In this document: one piece after another, positions 1 through 8,519 of the stretch | Layout of the letters: every line of letters begins with the position of its first letter | How positions within the stretch are numbered: the stretch's first letter is position 1 | NCBI GenBank assembly: GCA_030645495.1 | Contig: JAUSLV010000032.1 | Span: forward strand, 1-58,093 | Length of the DNA: 58,093 nucleotides | Direction: 5' to 3' | Origin: Actinomycetota bacterium | Lineage (GTDB): Bacteria; Actinomycetota; Acidimicrobiia; Acidimicrobiales; Ilumatobacteraceae | The notes under the pieces: model-generated | Seen by the model: only the letters and a program-made list of their open reading frames with translations | Told to the model about the DNA's origin: nothing | Databases searched by the model: none | Position numbers and translations under genes: made by a program

Positions 1-2247
1 GCCCGTCACCTCGAACGTGAGCGTCTGCGCCGACTCGTTCGCCGCACCCGCACTCACCCCAGTCGCCCACCCGCTGACCGTCTGCGCACCCGCATCCTCC
101 AGCACCGACTCGTCGGCGCCCTTGGTGAAGCTCGGCACATCGTTGACGCAGGCCACCGTCACCGACACCGTCGCCATGCTGCCACCAGGTGTCAGCGTGT
201 ACGTGAACGTGTCGAGCGTCGTGCCGGGCGGGTTGTTGCAGTAGTCCGGATCCGGCTGGTACGTCAGCTCGGTGCCACCACCCGTGATCACCACCGTGCC
301 GTTCGCCGGCTGGGTGACCGAATCGATGCTGATCGGGCCACCATCGATGTCGGTGTCGTTGCCCACCACGTCGACCGTGGTCGCGCCGGCATCCTCAGCC
401 ACGGTTGCCGCATCGTTCACCGCTGTCGGGTTGTCGTCCACACAGGTCACCGTCATCGAGACCGTCGCTGTGTCACCACCGTTGAGGGTGTACGTGAACG
501 TGTCGAGCGTCGTGCCGGGCGGGGTGTTGCAGTAGTTCGGATCCGGCTGGTACGTCAGCTCGGTGCCACCACCCGTGATCACCACTGTGCCGTTGGTCGG
601 CTGGGTGACCGAATCGATGCTGATCGGGCCACCATCGATGTCGGTGTCGTTGGCCAACACGTCGACCGTGGTCGCGCCGGCATCCTCGGCCACCGTCGCC
701 GAATCGGTCACAGCCACCGGCGCGTCGTCGACGCACGTCACGGTGATCTCGACATCGGCCGAGGCGGCGCCGTACACGGAATAGCTGAACGTGTCGGGCG
801 TGGTGCCCGGGGGCGTGTTGCAGTAGTTCTCGGCGGGCTCGTACGTCAGGCCCGTGCCACCACCGGTGATCACCACGGTGCCGTTGGTGGGCTGCGTGAC
901 CGACTGGATCAGCACGGGTCCACCGTCGTGGTCGCTGTCGTTGCTGAGCACCGTGATCGCGGTCGCCGGGTCGTCCTCCGCCACGGTGGCCGTGTCGTCG
1001 GCCGCCTGCACGTTGGAGGGCAACCAGCCGACGATGTCGACGACCACGTCGATGGTGCCGGTGAGGTTGTAGATGTTGATCGCACCCGACGGCCCGACCT
1101 TGGCGATCACCAGGTTCGGGATCACGCTGCCCGGCGTGGGGTTGAGGTCGGAGGTGTTCGGCAGCGGGCTGCCATCGGGGAAGACCGTGAGGAACGTGTT
1201 GTGTGTGGCGTTCACCGCCGTGAGGTTCAGCACCACGGCACCCAGCCCGGCGGGCGGCAGGCCGATCCTGCCGGCGAGGTCGAGCGTGATCGTGCTGCCC
1301 GACCCGACCGGCGACGACTCGCGGGTATCGAGCGCGCGCACCGCAGGGATCGGGGTGTAGCCGGGCCCGTCGGAGAACCACCCGAGCACATCGACGACGA
1401 CATGCACACTGCCGCTGAAGTTGAAGACGGTGACGCGGCCGTCGTCGCCCACCTCGGCGACCACCATGTTGGCGACATCGCGGCCCGGCACGATGTTGAG
1501 GTTCGAGGTGACAGGACGCGGCACGCCCTTCGGATAGACCGTGAGGTAGGTGGGGGTCGTTGCCTCGGTGGCGGTGACGTTGAGCGCGACAGCGCTCACA
1601 TCAGCGCCGGAGAACCCGGGAACCGATCCGAGATCGATCTGGATGGCCGCGCCAGGACCGACGCGACGGCCGACATCTCGGGTGTCGAGCACTCGGTGGG
1701 GAACGATCGACTCGAACGTCGGCCCCGGCGGAATCCAGCCGACGACATCGACGATCAGGTCGGACGAGCCGGTGAAGTTGAAGATCGACACTTCACCCGA
1801 CGGCCCGACACCGGAGATCGCGAGGTTGCTGGTGATCGCGCCCGCCAGCGGGTTGAAGCTCGATGTGGCGGGTCGGGAAACCCCTTGCGGCCACACCGTG
1901 ACATACGTCTGGGCGGTAGGGGTGACGGCGGTGATGTGCAACACCACGGCCTCCACGCCGCTGGCCGGCACCCCACCACGACCTGTGACCTGCAGGGTGC
2001 GCGTGGTGCCGGGACCGAATGCTCCCCCACCACTGCCGAGCCCGTCGATCGTGTCGGCATCGGCGCGAGTGTCCATCAACCGCGCCGGGGTGAGGGGTGC
2101 GTACCCCTCGCCGTTCAGCGGGGCAACGGGGATCGCTGCCGGCACGTACGGCAGGGCGCGTGCCGAGGGTGCCGCACCGAGGAGGCTCGCCGCCACGGCG
2201 AACGTTCCGGCGCAAGTGAGGAGAAGCGGTGAAAAACGGCGCAGCAC
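1..2247 (-). CDS. Secreted repeat protein with VGW-type repeats and tandem Ig/cadherin-like repeats (3' end outside window)
   Basis: The reading frame is open from GTG 2247 to the window edge (749 codons) and has no stop, so the C-terminus is missing. An in-frame TAA lies four codons before the GTG, which fixes the start. Residues 1-31 form a signal peptide (VLRRFSPLLLTCAG, ending APSARA). Three repeats of about 118 residues follow, each with an LDTR/MDTR-type motif near its beginning and ending in VVGWI, VLGWF or IVGWL (near residues 169, 288 and 406); this module is common in actinobacterial secreted proteins. From about residue 413 come three 97-98-residue Ig/cadherin-like units carrying TVAED, DGGP, NGTVVITGGG and a Cys pair (YCN...VTCVDD) that could form a disulphide. 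A further unit starting PSFTKGADESVLEDAG reaches the edge. Probably a surface or secreted adhesion or structural protein. The repeat architecture is clear; the role is inferred. Confidence 0.85.
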   Translation of the reverse strand, partial: MLRRFSPLLLTCAGTFAVAASLLGAAPSARALPYVPAAIPVAPLNGEGYAPLTPARLMDTRADADTIDGLGSGGGAFGPGTTRTLQVTGRGGVPASGVEAVVLHITAVTPTAQTYVTVWPQGVSRPATSSFNPLAGAITSNLAISGVGPSGEVSIFNFTGSSDLIVDVVGWIPPGPTFESIVPHRVLDTRDVGRRVGPGAAIQIDLGSVPGFSGADVSAVALNVTATEATTPTYLTVYPKGVPRPVTSNLNIVPGRDVANMVVAEVGDDGRVTVFNFSGSVHVVVDVLGWFSDGPGYTPIPAVRALDTRESSPVGSGSTITLDLAGRIGLPPAGLGAVVLNLTAVNATHNTFLTVFPDGSPLPNTSDLNPTPGSVIPNLVIAKVGPSGAINIYNLTGTIDVVVDIVGWLPSNVQAADDTATVAEDDPATAITVLSNDSDHDGGPVLIQSVTQPTNGTVVITGGGTGLTYEPAENYCNTPPGTTPDTFSYSVYGAASADVEITVTCVDDAPVAVTDSATVAEDAGATTVDVLANDTDIDGGPISIDSVTQPTNGTVVITGGGTELTYQPDPNYCNTPPGTTLDTFTYTLNGGDTATVSMTVTCVDDNPTAVNDAATVAEDAGATTVDVVGNDTDIDGGPISIDSVTQPANGTVVITGGGTELTYQPDPDYCNNPPGTTLDTFTYTLTPGGSMATVSVTVACVNDVPSFTKGADESVLEDAGAQTVSGWATGVSAGAANESAQTLTFEVTG
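133..1008 (-). repeat. Three tandem ~291-bp coding repeats (97-98 aa Ig/cadherin-like units)
   Basis: Within the surface-protein gene the units run 1008-718, 717-427 and 426-133. The second and third units are nearly identical in DNA over long blocks (for example 482-584 against 191-293), while the first is clearly diverged. This points to recent duplication or gene conversion of the second and third units. Confidence 0.85.
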
Positions 2248-2301
2248 TCTGCAGGTTTAGCAGCCTTTGGAGCGCTATCCAGCACGGATGGTGCTCGGTA
2301 G

Positions 2302-2330
2302 TTCCAGGTCGAACGCCGGTCCGATAGAAT
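2302..2330 (+). promoter_or_regulatory. Predicted soxR promoter
   Basis: TTCCAG (2302-2307) and TAGAAT (2325-2330) are separated by exactly 17 bp. The -10 lies 10 nt before the soxR ATG at 2341, so the transcript would be leaderless or nearly so. SoxR-type proteins bind between such elements, but I see no clear dyad in the spacer. Confidence 0.5.
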
Positions 2331-2340
2331 TGCTGATCCC

Positions 2341-2850
2341 ATGGCCGACACATTGCGCACCGCTGATCTGTTGTCCATCGGCCAGGTGGCGGCCCGCGGC
2401 GGCATCGCTGCCTCCGCCCTGCGCTTCTACGAGTCGCAGGGCCTGCTGCACGACTACCGCACCGACCGTGGCCAGCGGCGCTACCTGCGCGACACCCTGC
2501 GCCGGGTGGCGTTCATCAAGGCAGCGCAACAAGTGGGGCTCAGCCTCGACGAGATCCGCCAGACCCTCGAGGTGCTGCCGGTCGATCGCAACGCCACCGA
2601 GGCCGAGTGGCAGCAACTCGCCGAGCGCTGGCGGCCGCTGCTCGACGAGCGCATCCAGGTGTTGCAGCGCCTGCGCGACGACCGCGGGCAGTGCATCGGT
2701 TGCGGATGCCTCACGCTCGCCGATTGCCAGCGGCAGAACCCGAACGACATCGCCTACGAGATCGGCCACTCGGCCCAATACCTGCTCGGCCACACTCGCG
2801 CCGACGCAGTGGCTGCAGCGGCGAAGGCACACGCGAAGCATTCACGCTGA
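2341..2850 (+). CDS. soxR: SoxR-type redox-sensing MerR-family regulator
   Basis: 169 residues, the usual SoxR length. The N-terminus is a MerR winged helix (LSIGQVAARGGIAASALRFYE, then the RRYLRD wing), followed by a dimerisation helix around 82-115. The [2Fe-2S] motif C-X2-C-X-C-X5-C is intact at Cys118, Cys121, Cys123 and Cys129. This motif separates SoxR from other MerR proteins. In the family, oxidation of the cluster by redox-cycling compounds or superoxide switches on target promoters. No soxS is present; actinobacterial SoxR usually controls a few genes directly. The gene stands alone before a tRNA, so its targets are not obvious here. The start follows a TAGAAT -10 and there is no Shine-Dalgarno sequence. 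Confidence 0.93.
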   Translation: MADTLRTADLLSIGQVAARGGIAASALRFYESQGLLHDYRTDRGQRRYLRDTLRRVAFIKAAQQVGLSLDEIRQTLEVLPVDRNATEAEWQQLAERWRPLLDERIQVLQRLRDDRGQCIGCGCLTLADCQRQNPNDIAYEIGHSAQYLLGHTRADAVAAAAKAHAKHSR

Positions 2851-2856
2851 CGCCCT

Positions 2857-2886
2857 TCAACACTGGCGGGAGTCAACACTGGCAGG
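2857..2886 (+). repeat. Short tandem direct repeat upstream of tRNA-Arg
   Basis: TCAACACTGGCGGG (2857-2870) is followed after 2 nt by TCAACACTGGCAGG (2873-2886), a 13/14 match with a 16-nt period. It sits between the soxR stop and the tRNA gene, where the tRNA promoter should be. Confidence 0.6.
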
Positions 2887-2919
2887 GCCGGTATCGTGGC
2901 CCGGTCCGCAAGGACCCCC

Positions 2920-2991
2920 GCCCTCGTAGCTCAGGGGATAGAGCGTCGGCCTCCGGAGCCGGATGCGCAGGTTCGAATCCTGCCGAGGGCA
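2920..2991 (+). tRNA. tRNA-Arg (anticodon CCG)
   Basis: The acceptor arms GCCCTCG (2920-2926) and CGAGGGC (2984-2990) pair fully, with discriminator A at 2991. The D arm is GCTC...GAGC, the anticodon stem TCGGC/GCCGG encloses CTCCGGA with anticodon CCG at 2953-2955, and the T arm is GCAGG-TTCGAAT-CCTGC. CCA is not encoded. This tRNA reads CGG, a common Arg codon at this GC content. Confidence 0.97.
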
Positions 2992-3066
2992 CTGATCCGA
3001 GGGGTTGAGTCGCTTACTCGAACCCGCTTTGCCGCCCATCGGTCCATCCCAGACCGGCAGGCCTCT

Positions 3067-3516
3067 TCACATTGCGTACTGGCCGCCGCGCTTGGCGTAC
3101 TCGACCCGGTACTCGCGGGCGAGTTGCTTCTGTCGGGGCTTGGACAGGAGCTTCCCCGCGAGCTGGAAGGTCCCGTGCTCTTCTTCGTCCAAGTGGTCAC
3201 GCACCTCCGCGGAGAGTTGCTTGGCGAGCTCACCGAACCGATCGGTAGCGGGATCTACCCCACGTAGCTGCTCGACGAGTTGCTCGGCCTTGTGGTGATC
3301 CGCCAATGCGTGGCGACTGACGGAGAGTCCGGCATCATCCATCAGCAGCGGTACGTAGAAGTGGCGCTCCTCGGCCGTAGCGTGCGCGTCGAGTTCGAGG
3401 GCAAGCGCGAGAAACGCGGCTCGGCGGTGGTCGGCGGAAGCCCGAGCGTTGGTCATCGTGCGAGCGAGCCCGCGCAGGATCTCGTGGCTCGCTCGCAAGT
3501 CGTCGAAGATCGTCAT
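3067..3516 (-). CDS. Hemerythrin HHE cation-binding domain protein
   Basis: 149 residues forming a single four-helix hemerythrin-like domain. The spaced iron ligands are visible: His in ASHEIL, HATAEERHFY in the second helix, HALADHHKAEQL in the third and HLDEEEHGTF in the fourth. Such proteins bind a di-iron centre and are linked to oxygen, NO or oxidative-stress sensing or storage. The C-terminus (AREYRVEYAKRGG) is basic. Lying close to soxR fits an oxidative-stress role, but the two genes are on opposite strands and separated by the tRNA. Cytosolic, with no signal peptide. Confidence 0.88.
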   Translation of the reverse strand: MTIFDDLRASHEILRGLARTMTNARASADHRRAAFLALALELDAHATAEERHFYVPLLMDDAGLSVSRHALADHHKAEQLVEQLRGVDPATDRFGELAKQLSAEVRDHLDEEEHGTFQLAGKLLSKPRQKQLAREYRVEYAKRGGQYAM

Positions 3517-3785
3517 CCCGTTCGCTCATTTCTTTAATGTCGCGTCGTGTGCGCAGGCTCGGAGAGTGCGCTTGCGACAAGGCTGCCCGCTGATCTCACG
3601 CATGACAAGTCCGCACAGCGAACGGAGTGCGCTCGCGCCGATCCGACCTCCGCCGTACACGCCCACTCCGCGACCATCGCAGAACGCCGGATACGGGTAA
3701 CGCTCCACGCTACTGCTGCTCCGAGGACCGCGAAGCGGCCAGGGTCACAGGAGTTGGAGGTTCGAATGCAGTCTCGTCAGGGGCC

Positions 3786-4376
3786 TCAGTCGAGGTGGTT
3801 GTTCTTGCGGTGGCTGCGGGCCGCAGCCAGCGAGTCGAGCGCACCGGCCACGTCGGCGCCCGTGTCACGAGCATGGGCCTTCACCGTTTCCCACTCGGCC
3901 AGCGAGTTGCGAGCGCCCGCTTCGTTCTGGCTCCACGTGGGGTCGACCGTGCAGGTGAGCTCGAGGCGCACACCGTCGGGGTCGAAGAAGTAGATGCTGT
4001 AGATGATCCCGTGGTCGACCGGCCCGATCACGTCGATGCCGTTCGAGCGGATCCACGCGGCCCACGCGTCGACCTCTGGCTGTGACCGCACGTCGAGCGC
4101 CAGATGACGGAACGTGTGGTACGCCGCCGTGGGTTCCACCACGGGCGCGGGCAGATCGGGCGCCTCGAAGAACGCCAGCGCTTCGCCGTCACCCAGGCGG
4201 AAGAACGAGTGGAAGTAGGGCACCGGTTCCTTCGTGGAAGGGATCTTCTCGTCGAGCACTGCGGCGCAGAACGACATGCCGAGGATGCGGTGATAGAAGT
4301 CGACCGTCCTGGAGGTGTCGCCGGTGACGTAGGCCACGTGGTGCAGGCGGAGTGGAGTCGTCGGAATCGTTGCCAT
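3786..4376 (-). CDS. VOC (glyoxalase/extradiol dioxygenase fold) family protein
   Basis: 196 residues from ATG 4376. The frame is open farther upstream, but that part would run into the divergent transporter gene and has no recognisable sequence. The beta-alpha-beta-beta-beta module is clear: LHHVAYVTGDTSRTVDFYH at residues 10-28, then FHSFFRLGDGEALAFFE, FRHLALDV and YSIYFFDPDGVRLELT. The metal-ligand positions of the fold (His in LHHVAY, Glu in AFFE, His in FRHLAL, Glu in RLELT) are present, so it may be a metal-dependent isomerase, lyase or ring-cleavage dioxygenase. The substrate cannot be told from sequence. The C-terminal 40 residues are polar and variable. Confidence 0.85.
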   Translation of the reverse strand: MATIPTTPLRLHHVAYVTGDTSRTVDFYHRILGMSFCAAVLDEKIPSTKEPVPYFHSFFRLGDGEALAFFEAPDLPAPVVEPTAAYHTFRHLALDVRSQPEVDAWAAWIRSNGIDVIGPVDHGIIYSIYFFDPDGVRLELTCTVDPTWSQNEAGARNSLAEWETVKAHARDTGADVAGALDSLAAARSHRKNNHLD

Positions 4377-4515
4377 GAGTCGGCATCGTGCGGCACCTCC
4401 CCCACCAACCCGTAGGGCCGTTGGTCCCCCCTCACTCGACCCGGCCGGGGCGAAATGGTGCAGAAATGGTGCTCGCCACCGCTGGGTGGCGAGGTGGCGT
4501 GGCAGTCTTTGCCTC

Positions 4516-6261
4516 GTGGCCTGGACCAACCTCGTTCCCGCGATCGGCCAGGCCCGCGCCTACCGCCGCGAATGGTTGACCAAAGACGTCGTCGCCGGGC
4601 TGGTGCTCACCGGCTTGCTGGCCCCGGCAGGCATGGCCTACGCGGCAGCAGCCGGCCTGCCGCCGGTCACCGGCCTGTACGCCACGATCGTGCCCCTATT
4701 CGTGTACGCGCTGTTCGGGCCGTCGCGAATCCTGGTGATGGGCCCCGACTCGTCGCTCACGCCGCTGATCGTCGCCGCCGTGTTGCCCCTCGCCGCCGTC
4801 GGCACCGACGAGGCGGTCGCCCTGGCCGGCGCGTTGGGCATCCTCGCCGGGGTGATCTGTGTCGCCGCCGGGCTGGCCCGCTTCGGCTTCATCTCCGAGC
4901 TGCTGTCGGCACCCGTCCGCTACGGCTACCTGCACGGCATCGCGATCACGATCATCGTCGCTCAGGCGGCCAAGCTGTGCGGCTTCTCGGTGAAGGGCGA
5001 GACGATCGGCGGGCAGCTGCGCCAGTTCGTCGACGGGTTGCACGAAGGTCACCTGAACGGTTGGGCGCTCAGCCTCGGCCTCGCCTCGGTAGCGACGATC
5101 GTGATCCTGCGCGAGCTCTCGCGCAAGGTGCCCGGAACGCTGATCGTGGTCGTGCTCGGCGTCGTGGTCGCGCTCGCACTCGACCTCCGAGGCAAGGGCG
5201 TGACGCTCGTCGGCGACCTGCCGCGAGGGCTCCCCTCACCGGCACTGCCCGACGTCGACTGGAGCACCACGCGCAGCCTGCTCGCAGCGTCGCTGGGTAT
5301 CGCGTTCGTGGCCTTCGCCGACACCAGCGTGATGTCGCGTACCATGGCGCTGCGCCGGCACGAACAGGTCGACTCGAATCATGAACTCGTCGCGCTCGGG
5401 CTGGTGAACATCGCTTCGGGCATGTTCCACGGGTTTCCGATCAGTGCCAGCAATTCGCGCACGCCGGTCGCCGAGTCGGTCGGGTCGCGCACGCAGCTGA
5501 CAGGGATCGTGGCCGGGGCAGCACTGTTGGTGATCGCCGTCGCCGCACCCGCCACGTTCCGTCACCTGCCCGATGCCTCGTTGGCGGCCATCGTGATCGC
5601 AGCAGCGATCTCGCTGATCGACATCCCGGCGATGGTGCGCTTGTGGCGGGTGCGGCGCAGCGAGTTCGTGTTGTCGATCGCCGCCTTCCTGGCGGTGGCG
5701 TTCCTCGGCCCGATCAACGGCGTCGTCGTTGCGGTCGCCCTTTCGGTGCTCAACTTCCTGCGCCGCGCCTGGAAGCCGCACACTGCCGAACTCGTGCGCG
5801 TCGACGGGTTGAAGGGCTACCACGACCGCGCCCGCCATCCTGAGGGCCGCGTCGTGCCCGGCCTCGTGCTCTACCGGTTCGACGGGCCGCTGTTCTTCGC
5901 CAATGCGCGCTTCTTCGTGGACGACGTGCAACGCGTCATCGACGCTCGGCCCGACCCGATCACGTGCCTCATCATCACGGCCGAACCGATCACCGACATC
6001 GACACGACGGCCGCCGACACCTTGCACGATCTCGTCGACCAATTGCAGGCTCGCGGAGTCGCCCTCCACTTCGCGGAGTTGAAGGGCACCGTGCGCGAGC
6101 GGCTGGAACGCTACGGCGTGTTCGACCACCACGACCGTCCAGCGCCGGCCAGAACGGTCGGCCAGGCCGTGAAGCAGTACCTCGCCGCGCAGCGGATCGA
6201 CTGGGTGGACTGGGAAGAGCGTCGCACCGGCGATGGGGATGCACCCCCGACGGGCGGGTAG
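4516..6261 (+). CDS. SulP-family inorganic anion transporter with STAS domain
   Basis: 581 residues from GTG 4516. The frame extends to 4375, but the extra 47 residues are Arg/Pro-rich and overlap the divergent VOC start, so I take the later start. The SulP core begins REWLTKDVVAGLVLTGLLAP and continues with PPVTGLYATIVPLFVYALFG and ILVMGPDSS, diagnostic of SLC26/SulP, with about ten to twelve membrane segments. The family motif in the later core appears as FPISASNSRTPVAES. A cytoplasmic STAS domain follows (about residues 440-565; ADTLHDLVDQLQARGVALHF). Likely a sulphate, bicarbonate or other anion transporter. No carbonic anhydrase or sulphate-assimilation gene is adjacent to narrow this. 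Confidence 0.9.
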   Translation: MAWTNLVPAIGQARAYRREWLTKDVVAGLVLTGLLAPAGMAYAAAAGLPPVTGLYATIVPLFVYALFGPSRILVMGPDSSLTPLIVAAVLPLAAVGTDEAVALAGALGILAGVICVAAGLARFGFISELLSAPVRYGYLHGIAITIIVAQAAKLCGFSVKGETIGGQLRQFVDGLHEGHLNGWALSLGLASVATIVILRELSRKVPGTLIVVVLGVVVALALDLRGKGVTLVGDLPRGLPSPALPDVDWSTTRSLLAASLGIAFVAFADTSVMSRTMALRRHEQVDSNHELVALGLVNIASGMFHGFPISASNSRTPVAESVGSRTQLTGIVAGAALLVIAVAAPATFRHLPDASLAAIVIAAAISLIDIPAMVRLWRVRRSEFVLSIAAFLAVAFLGPINGVVVAVALSVLNFLRRAWKPHTAELVRVDGLKGYHDRARHPEGRVVPGLVLYRFDGPLFFANARFFVDDVQRVIDARPDPITCLIITAEPITDIDTTAADTLHDLVDQLQARGVALHFAELKGTVRERLERYGVFDHHDRPAPARTVGQAVKQYLAAQRIDWVDWEERRTGDGDAPPTGG

Positions 6262-6270
6262 CGTGCGCCC

Positions 6271-7077
6271 GTGATGCGACGTCTCACCACGACCCTCGGC
6301 CTGCTGGGCACCCTCGCCGCAGTGGGCACACTCTCCTCATGCAGCACCTTCGACCGCAATGATGTCGCGGCCGAGGTCAACGGCACCTCACTCACGTTCG
6401 ACGTGCTCGACGATCTCGCCGGGGGCAGCACCGACGCTGGTGTCATCCGTTCGGCACTCAACAACTGGGTGCAGCTGACGGCAGCGTCCGACGGTACGGC
6501 GGTCATCGTGTCGCCCGACGACATCGACACCCAGCGACAGGCGATCATCGAGGGGCTGCTCGCCGAGCACGGTGGCGAGGGCGAGAAGAACTACGAGCTG
6601 GGCCTCGATGGCGCCGACTTCTTCTGCTTGGCCGCCATCCCGCTGGCCGACGAGACCGACCCCGACGCCGTGATCCAGGAGATCGCCGACGGGTTGTCGA
6701 TCGCCGACGCGGCCGAGCAGTATTCGTCGGTGCAGTCGCTCGCCGCTGCGGGCGGCGTGGTGGCCGACGATCAGGGCACCGAGTGCTTCGACCCTGACAC
6801 GTTCAGCCAGTACTTCGCCGACATCGTGACTGCCCTCGTGGAGACCGAAGCCAAGGTGGGCACACCGGTCTCGGTGGATGACGGCGGCGGCCATCAGATC
6901 CTCCTCGTGCTGCGCCCGTTCGACGAGTTGTCGTCCGACAACCAGTTGCTGATCGAGCAGGCCGCGCTCGCGCCGGTGCTGTACGACCTGTTCGTCACCG
7001 CCGATGTCTGGGTGAACGGTCGCTTCGGCACGTGGAACGCGGAGACCGCCGAGATCCTGCCGCCGGGCCAGGGGTGA
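6271..7077 (+). CDS. Lipoprotein with SurA/PpiC-like organisation
   Basis: 268 residues with a lipoprotein signal (MRRLTTTLGLLG...) and lipobox LSSC, giving lipidated Cys24. The next part (NDVAAEVNGTSLTFDVLDDL) is typical of the SurA N-terminal chaperone domain. The central part around 95-200 (DPDAVIQEIADGLSIADAAEQYS, VGTPVSVDDGGGHQILLVLRPF) matches the outline of a divergent PpiC rotamase, so it may be an exported foldase. Actinobacteria often place a SurA/LpqU-type lipoprotein next to mazG and eno. The start is GTG 6271 or ATG 6274. A TAGCGT hexamer 6 nt upstream begins with the stop codon of the SulP gene. mazG starts inside the stop of this gene. Confidence 0.75.
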   Translation: MMRRLTTTLGLLGTLAAVGTLSSCSTFDRNDVAAEVNGTSLTFDVLDDLAGGSTDAGVIRSALNNWVQLTAASDGTAVIVSPDDIDTQRQAIIEGLLAEHGGEGEKNYELGLDGADFFCLAAIPLADETDPDAVIQEIADGLSIADAAEQYSSVQSLAAAGGVVADDQGTECFDPDTFSQYFADIVTALVETEAKVGTPVSVDDGGGHQILLVLRPFDELSSDNQLLIEQAALAPVLYDLFVTADVWVNGRFGTWNAETAEILPPGQG

Positions 7078-8519
7078 CCACGGCTCGTGTCGTGATCGTC
7101 GGGCTGGGCCCGGCGGGTGATGATTTCGTCACCGAACACACCCTCAGCGAGATCGCCCGCGTGCCGCGCCGTTACCTGCGCACCGATCGCCACCCCAGCG
7201 CCCGGCTCGTGCCCGACGCCACGACGTTCGACGACGTGTACGAGGCGGCCGACACGTTCGCCGACGTGTACTCCGAGATCACCGATCGTCTGGTGGCCGC
7301 GGCGCAGCAGCACGGTGAGGTGCTGTACGCCGTTCCCGGCTCGCCGCTCGTGCTCGAGCGCACGGTGCGCGCGCTGCGCGCCGACCCACGCATCGAGTGC
7401 GTGATCCACCCAGCGATGTCGTTCCTCGACATCGTGTGGGCGCGGCTCGGCGTCGACCCCGTCGAAGCCGGTGTCACCCTGGTCGACGGGCACGAGTTCG
7501 CCACTGCCGCGGCCGGGCTGCCCGGCCCGCTGCTGGTGGCCCACACTCACGCCAACTGGGTGCTCTCCGACATCAAGCTCGCCGTGGAAGGCGCCACCGG
7601 CGACGAGCCAGTGATCATCCTCCAGCGCCTCGGTTCCCCCGACGAGTGCATCACGCACACCACCTGGGCAGAACTCGATCGCACGGTCCAGGCCGATCAC
7701 CTCACCAGCATCTATGTGCCCAACCTGGGCTCGCCGGTCGCGGCCGAGAGCGTGCGGTTCCACCAACTGGCCCGCACCTTGCGCGAGGAATGCCCCTGGG
7801 ACCAGGAGCAGACCCACCGCTCGCTGGTGAAGTACCTCATCGAGGAGACCTACGAGGTGGTCGACGCGCTGCAGGCACTCGACCCCGAGGATGCCGCCAC
7901 CGACGACGCGCTCGTGGAGGAGCTGGGCGACCTGCTCTATCAGATCGAGTTCCACGCCACCATCGCCGAACAGGAGGGCAGGTTCACGATGGCCGACGTG
8001 GTGCGCGGCGTGCACGACAAGCTCGTCCGTCGGCATCCGCACGTGTTCGGCGACGTGGTAGCCGCCGACAGCGACACGGTGCTCACCAACTGGGATGCGA
8101 TCAAGCGCGCCGAGAAGGGTCGCACCTCGGTGTTCGACGGAATTCCCACATCACAGCCGGCGCTGGGCTACGCGTACGCCGTGCAACGCAAGGCCGCCAA
8201 GGTGGGCTTCGACTGGCCCGATGTCGACGGCGCCCTGCCGAAGATCGCGGAGGAGGCCGCCGAGATCCGCGAGGTTGCCCACGGCGGCGACCCCGAGCGG
8301 GTCCACGACGAACTGGGCGATCTGTTGTTCGCGGTGGTCAACGTGGCCCGCCACTTGGGCGTCGAACCCGAGTCGGCACTCCGCCAGGCGACGCTGAAGT
8401 TCCGCCGCCGGTTCGAGCAGGTGGAGCACCTCGCGCGGGATCGCGGCATCGATCTGCACTCCGCCGGGCTGGTCGTGCTGGACGGCCTGTGGGACGAGGT
8501 CAAAGCGACCGAGGCGTAG
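7074..8519 (+). CDS. mazG: YabN-type fusion: tetrapyrrole methylase-like domain plus MazG nucleoside-triphosphate pyrophosphohydrolase
   Basis: 481 residues. GTG 7074 overlaps the previous TGA (GTGA), implying translational coupling. Residues 1-220 are a tetrapyrrole-methylase fold (RVVIVGLGPAGDDFVTEHT; VLYAVPGSPLVLERTV). From about 228 comes the MazG part (FHQLARTLREECPWDQEQTH), with the first EExxE helix LIEETYEVVDAL near 256 and ELGDLLYQIEFH near 283. A second MazG repeat has IAEEAAEIREVA and ELGDLLFAVVNVARHLG. The enzyme should hydrolyse NTPs or dNTPs, including damaged ones, to NMP and PPi. The methylase half of YabN-type proteins has no settled role. It ends convergently, overlapping the next gene by 20 nt. 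Confidence 0.93.
   Translation: MTTARVVIVGLGPAGDDFVTEHTLSEIARVPRRYLRTDRHPSARLVPDATTFDDVYEAADTFADVYSEITDRLVAAAQQHGEVLYAVPGSPLVLERTVRALRADPRIECVIHPAMSFLDIVWARLGVDPVEAGVTLVDGHEFATAAAGLPGPLLVAHTHANWVLSDIKLAVEGATGDEPVIILQRLGSPDECITHTTWAELDRTVQADHLTSIYVPNLGSPVAAESVRFHQLARTLREECPWDQEQTHRSLVKYLIEETYEVVDALQALDPEDAATDDALVEELGDLLYQIEFHATIAEQEGRFTMADVVRGVHDKLVRRHPHVFGDVVAADSDTVLTNWDAIKRAEKGRTSVFDGIPTSQPALGYAYAVQRKAAKVGFDWPDVDGALPKIAEEAAEIREVAHGGDPERVHDELGDLLFAVVNVARHLGVEPESALRQATLKFRRRFEQVEHLARDRGIDLHSAGLVVLDGLWDEVKATEA

Noticed and set aside
133-1008. A CRISPR array or transposon repeats at the window start
   Set aside because: The 291-bp period is in frame and encodes Ig-like domains; there are no short spacers.
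928-2232. A 434-codon open frame on the plus strand opposite the surface protein
   Set aside because: Asp/Arg/Gly/Val repeat composition typical of an antisense frame; the minus strand shows signal peptide and regular protein repeats.
2857-3039. Small open frames across the tRNA region (plus and minus)
   Set aside because: They translate the tRNA-Arg gene itself; the peptides are well-known artefacts of tRNA sequences.
3517-3785. A gene or RNA in the 269-bp gap between the hemerythrin and VOC genes
   Set aside because: Only short open frames without motifs or start signals and no convincing secondary structure are visible.
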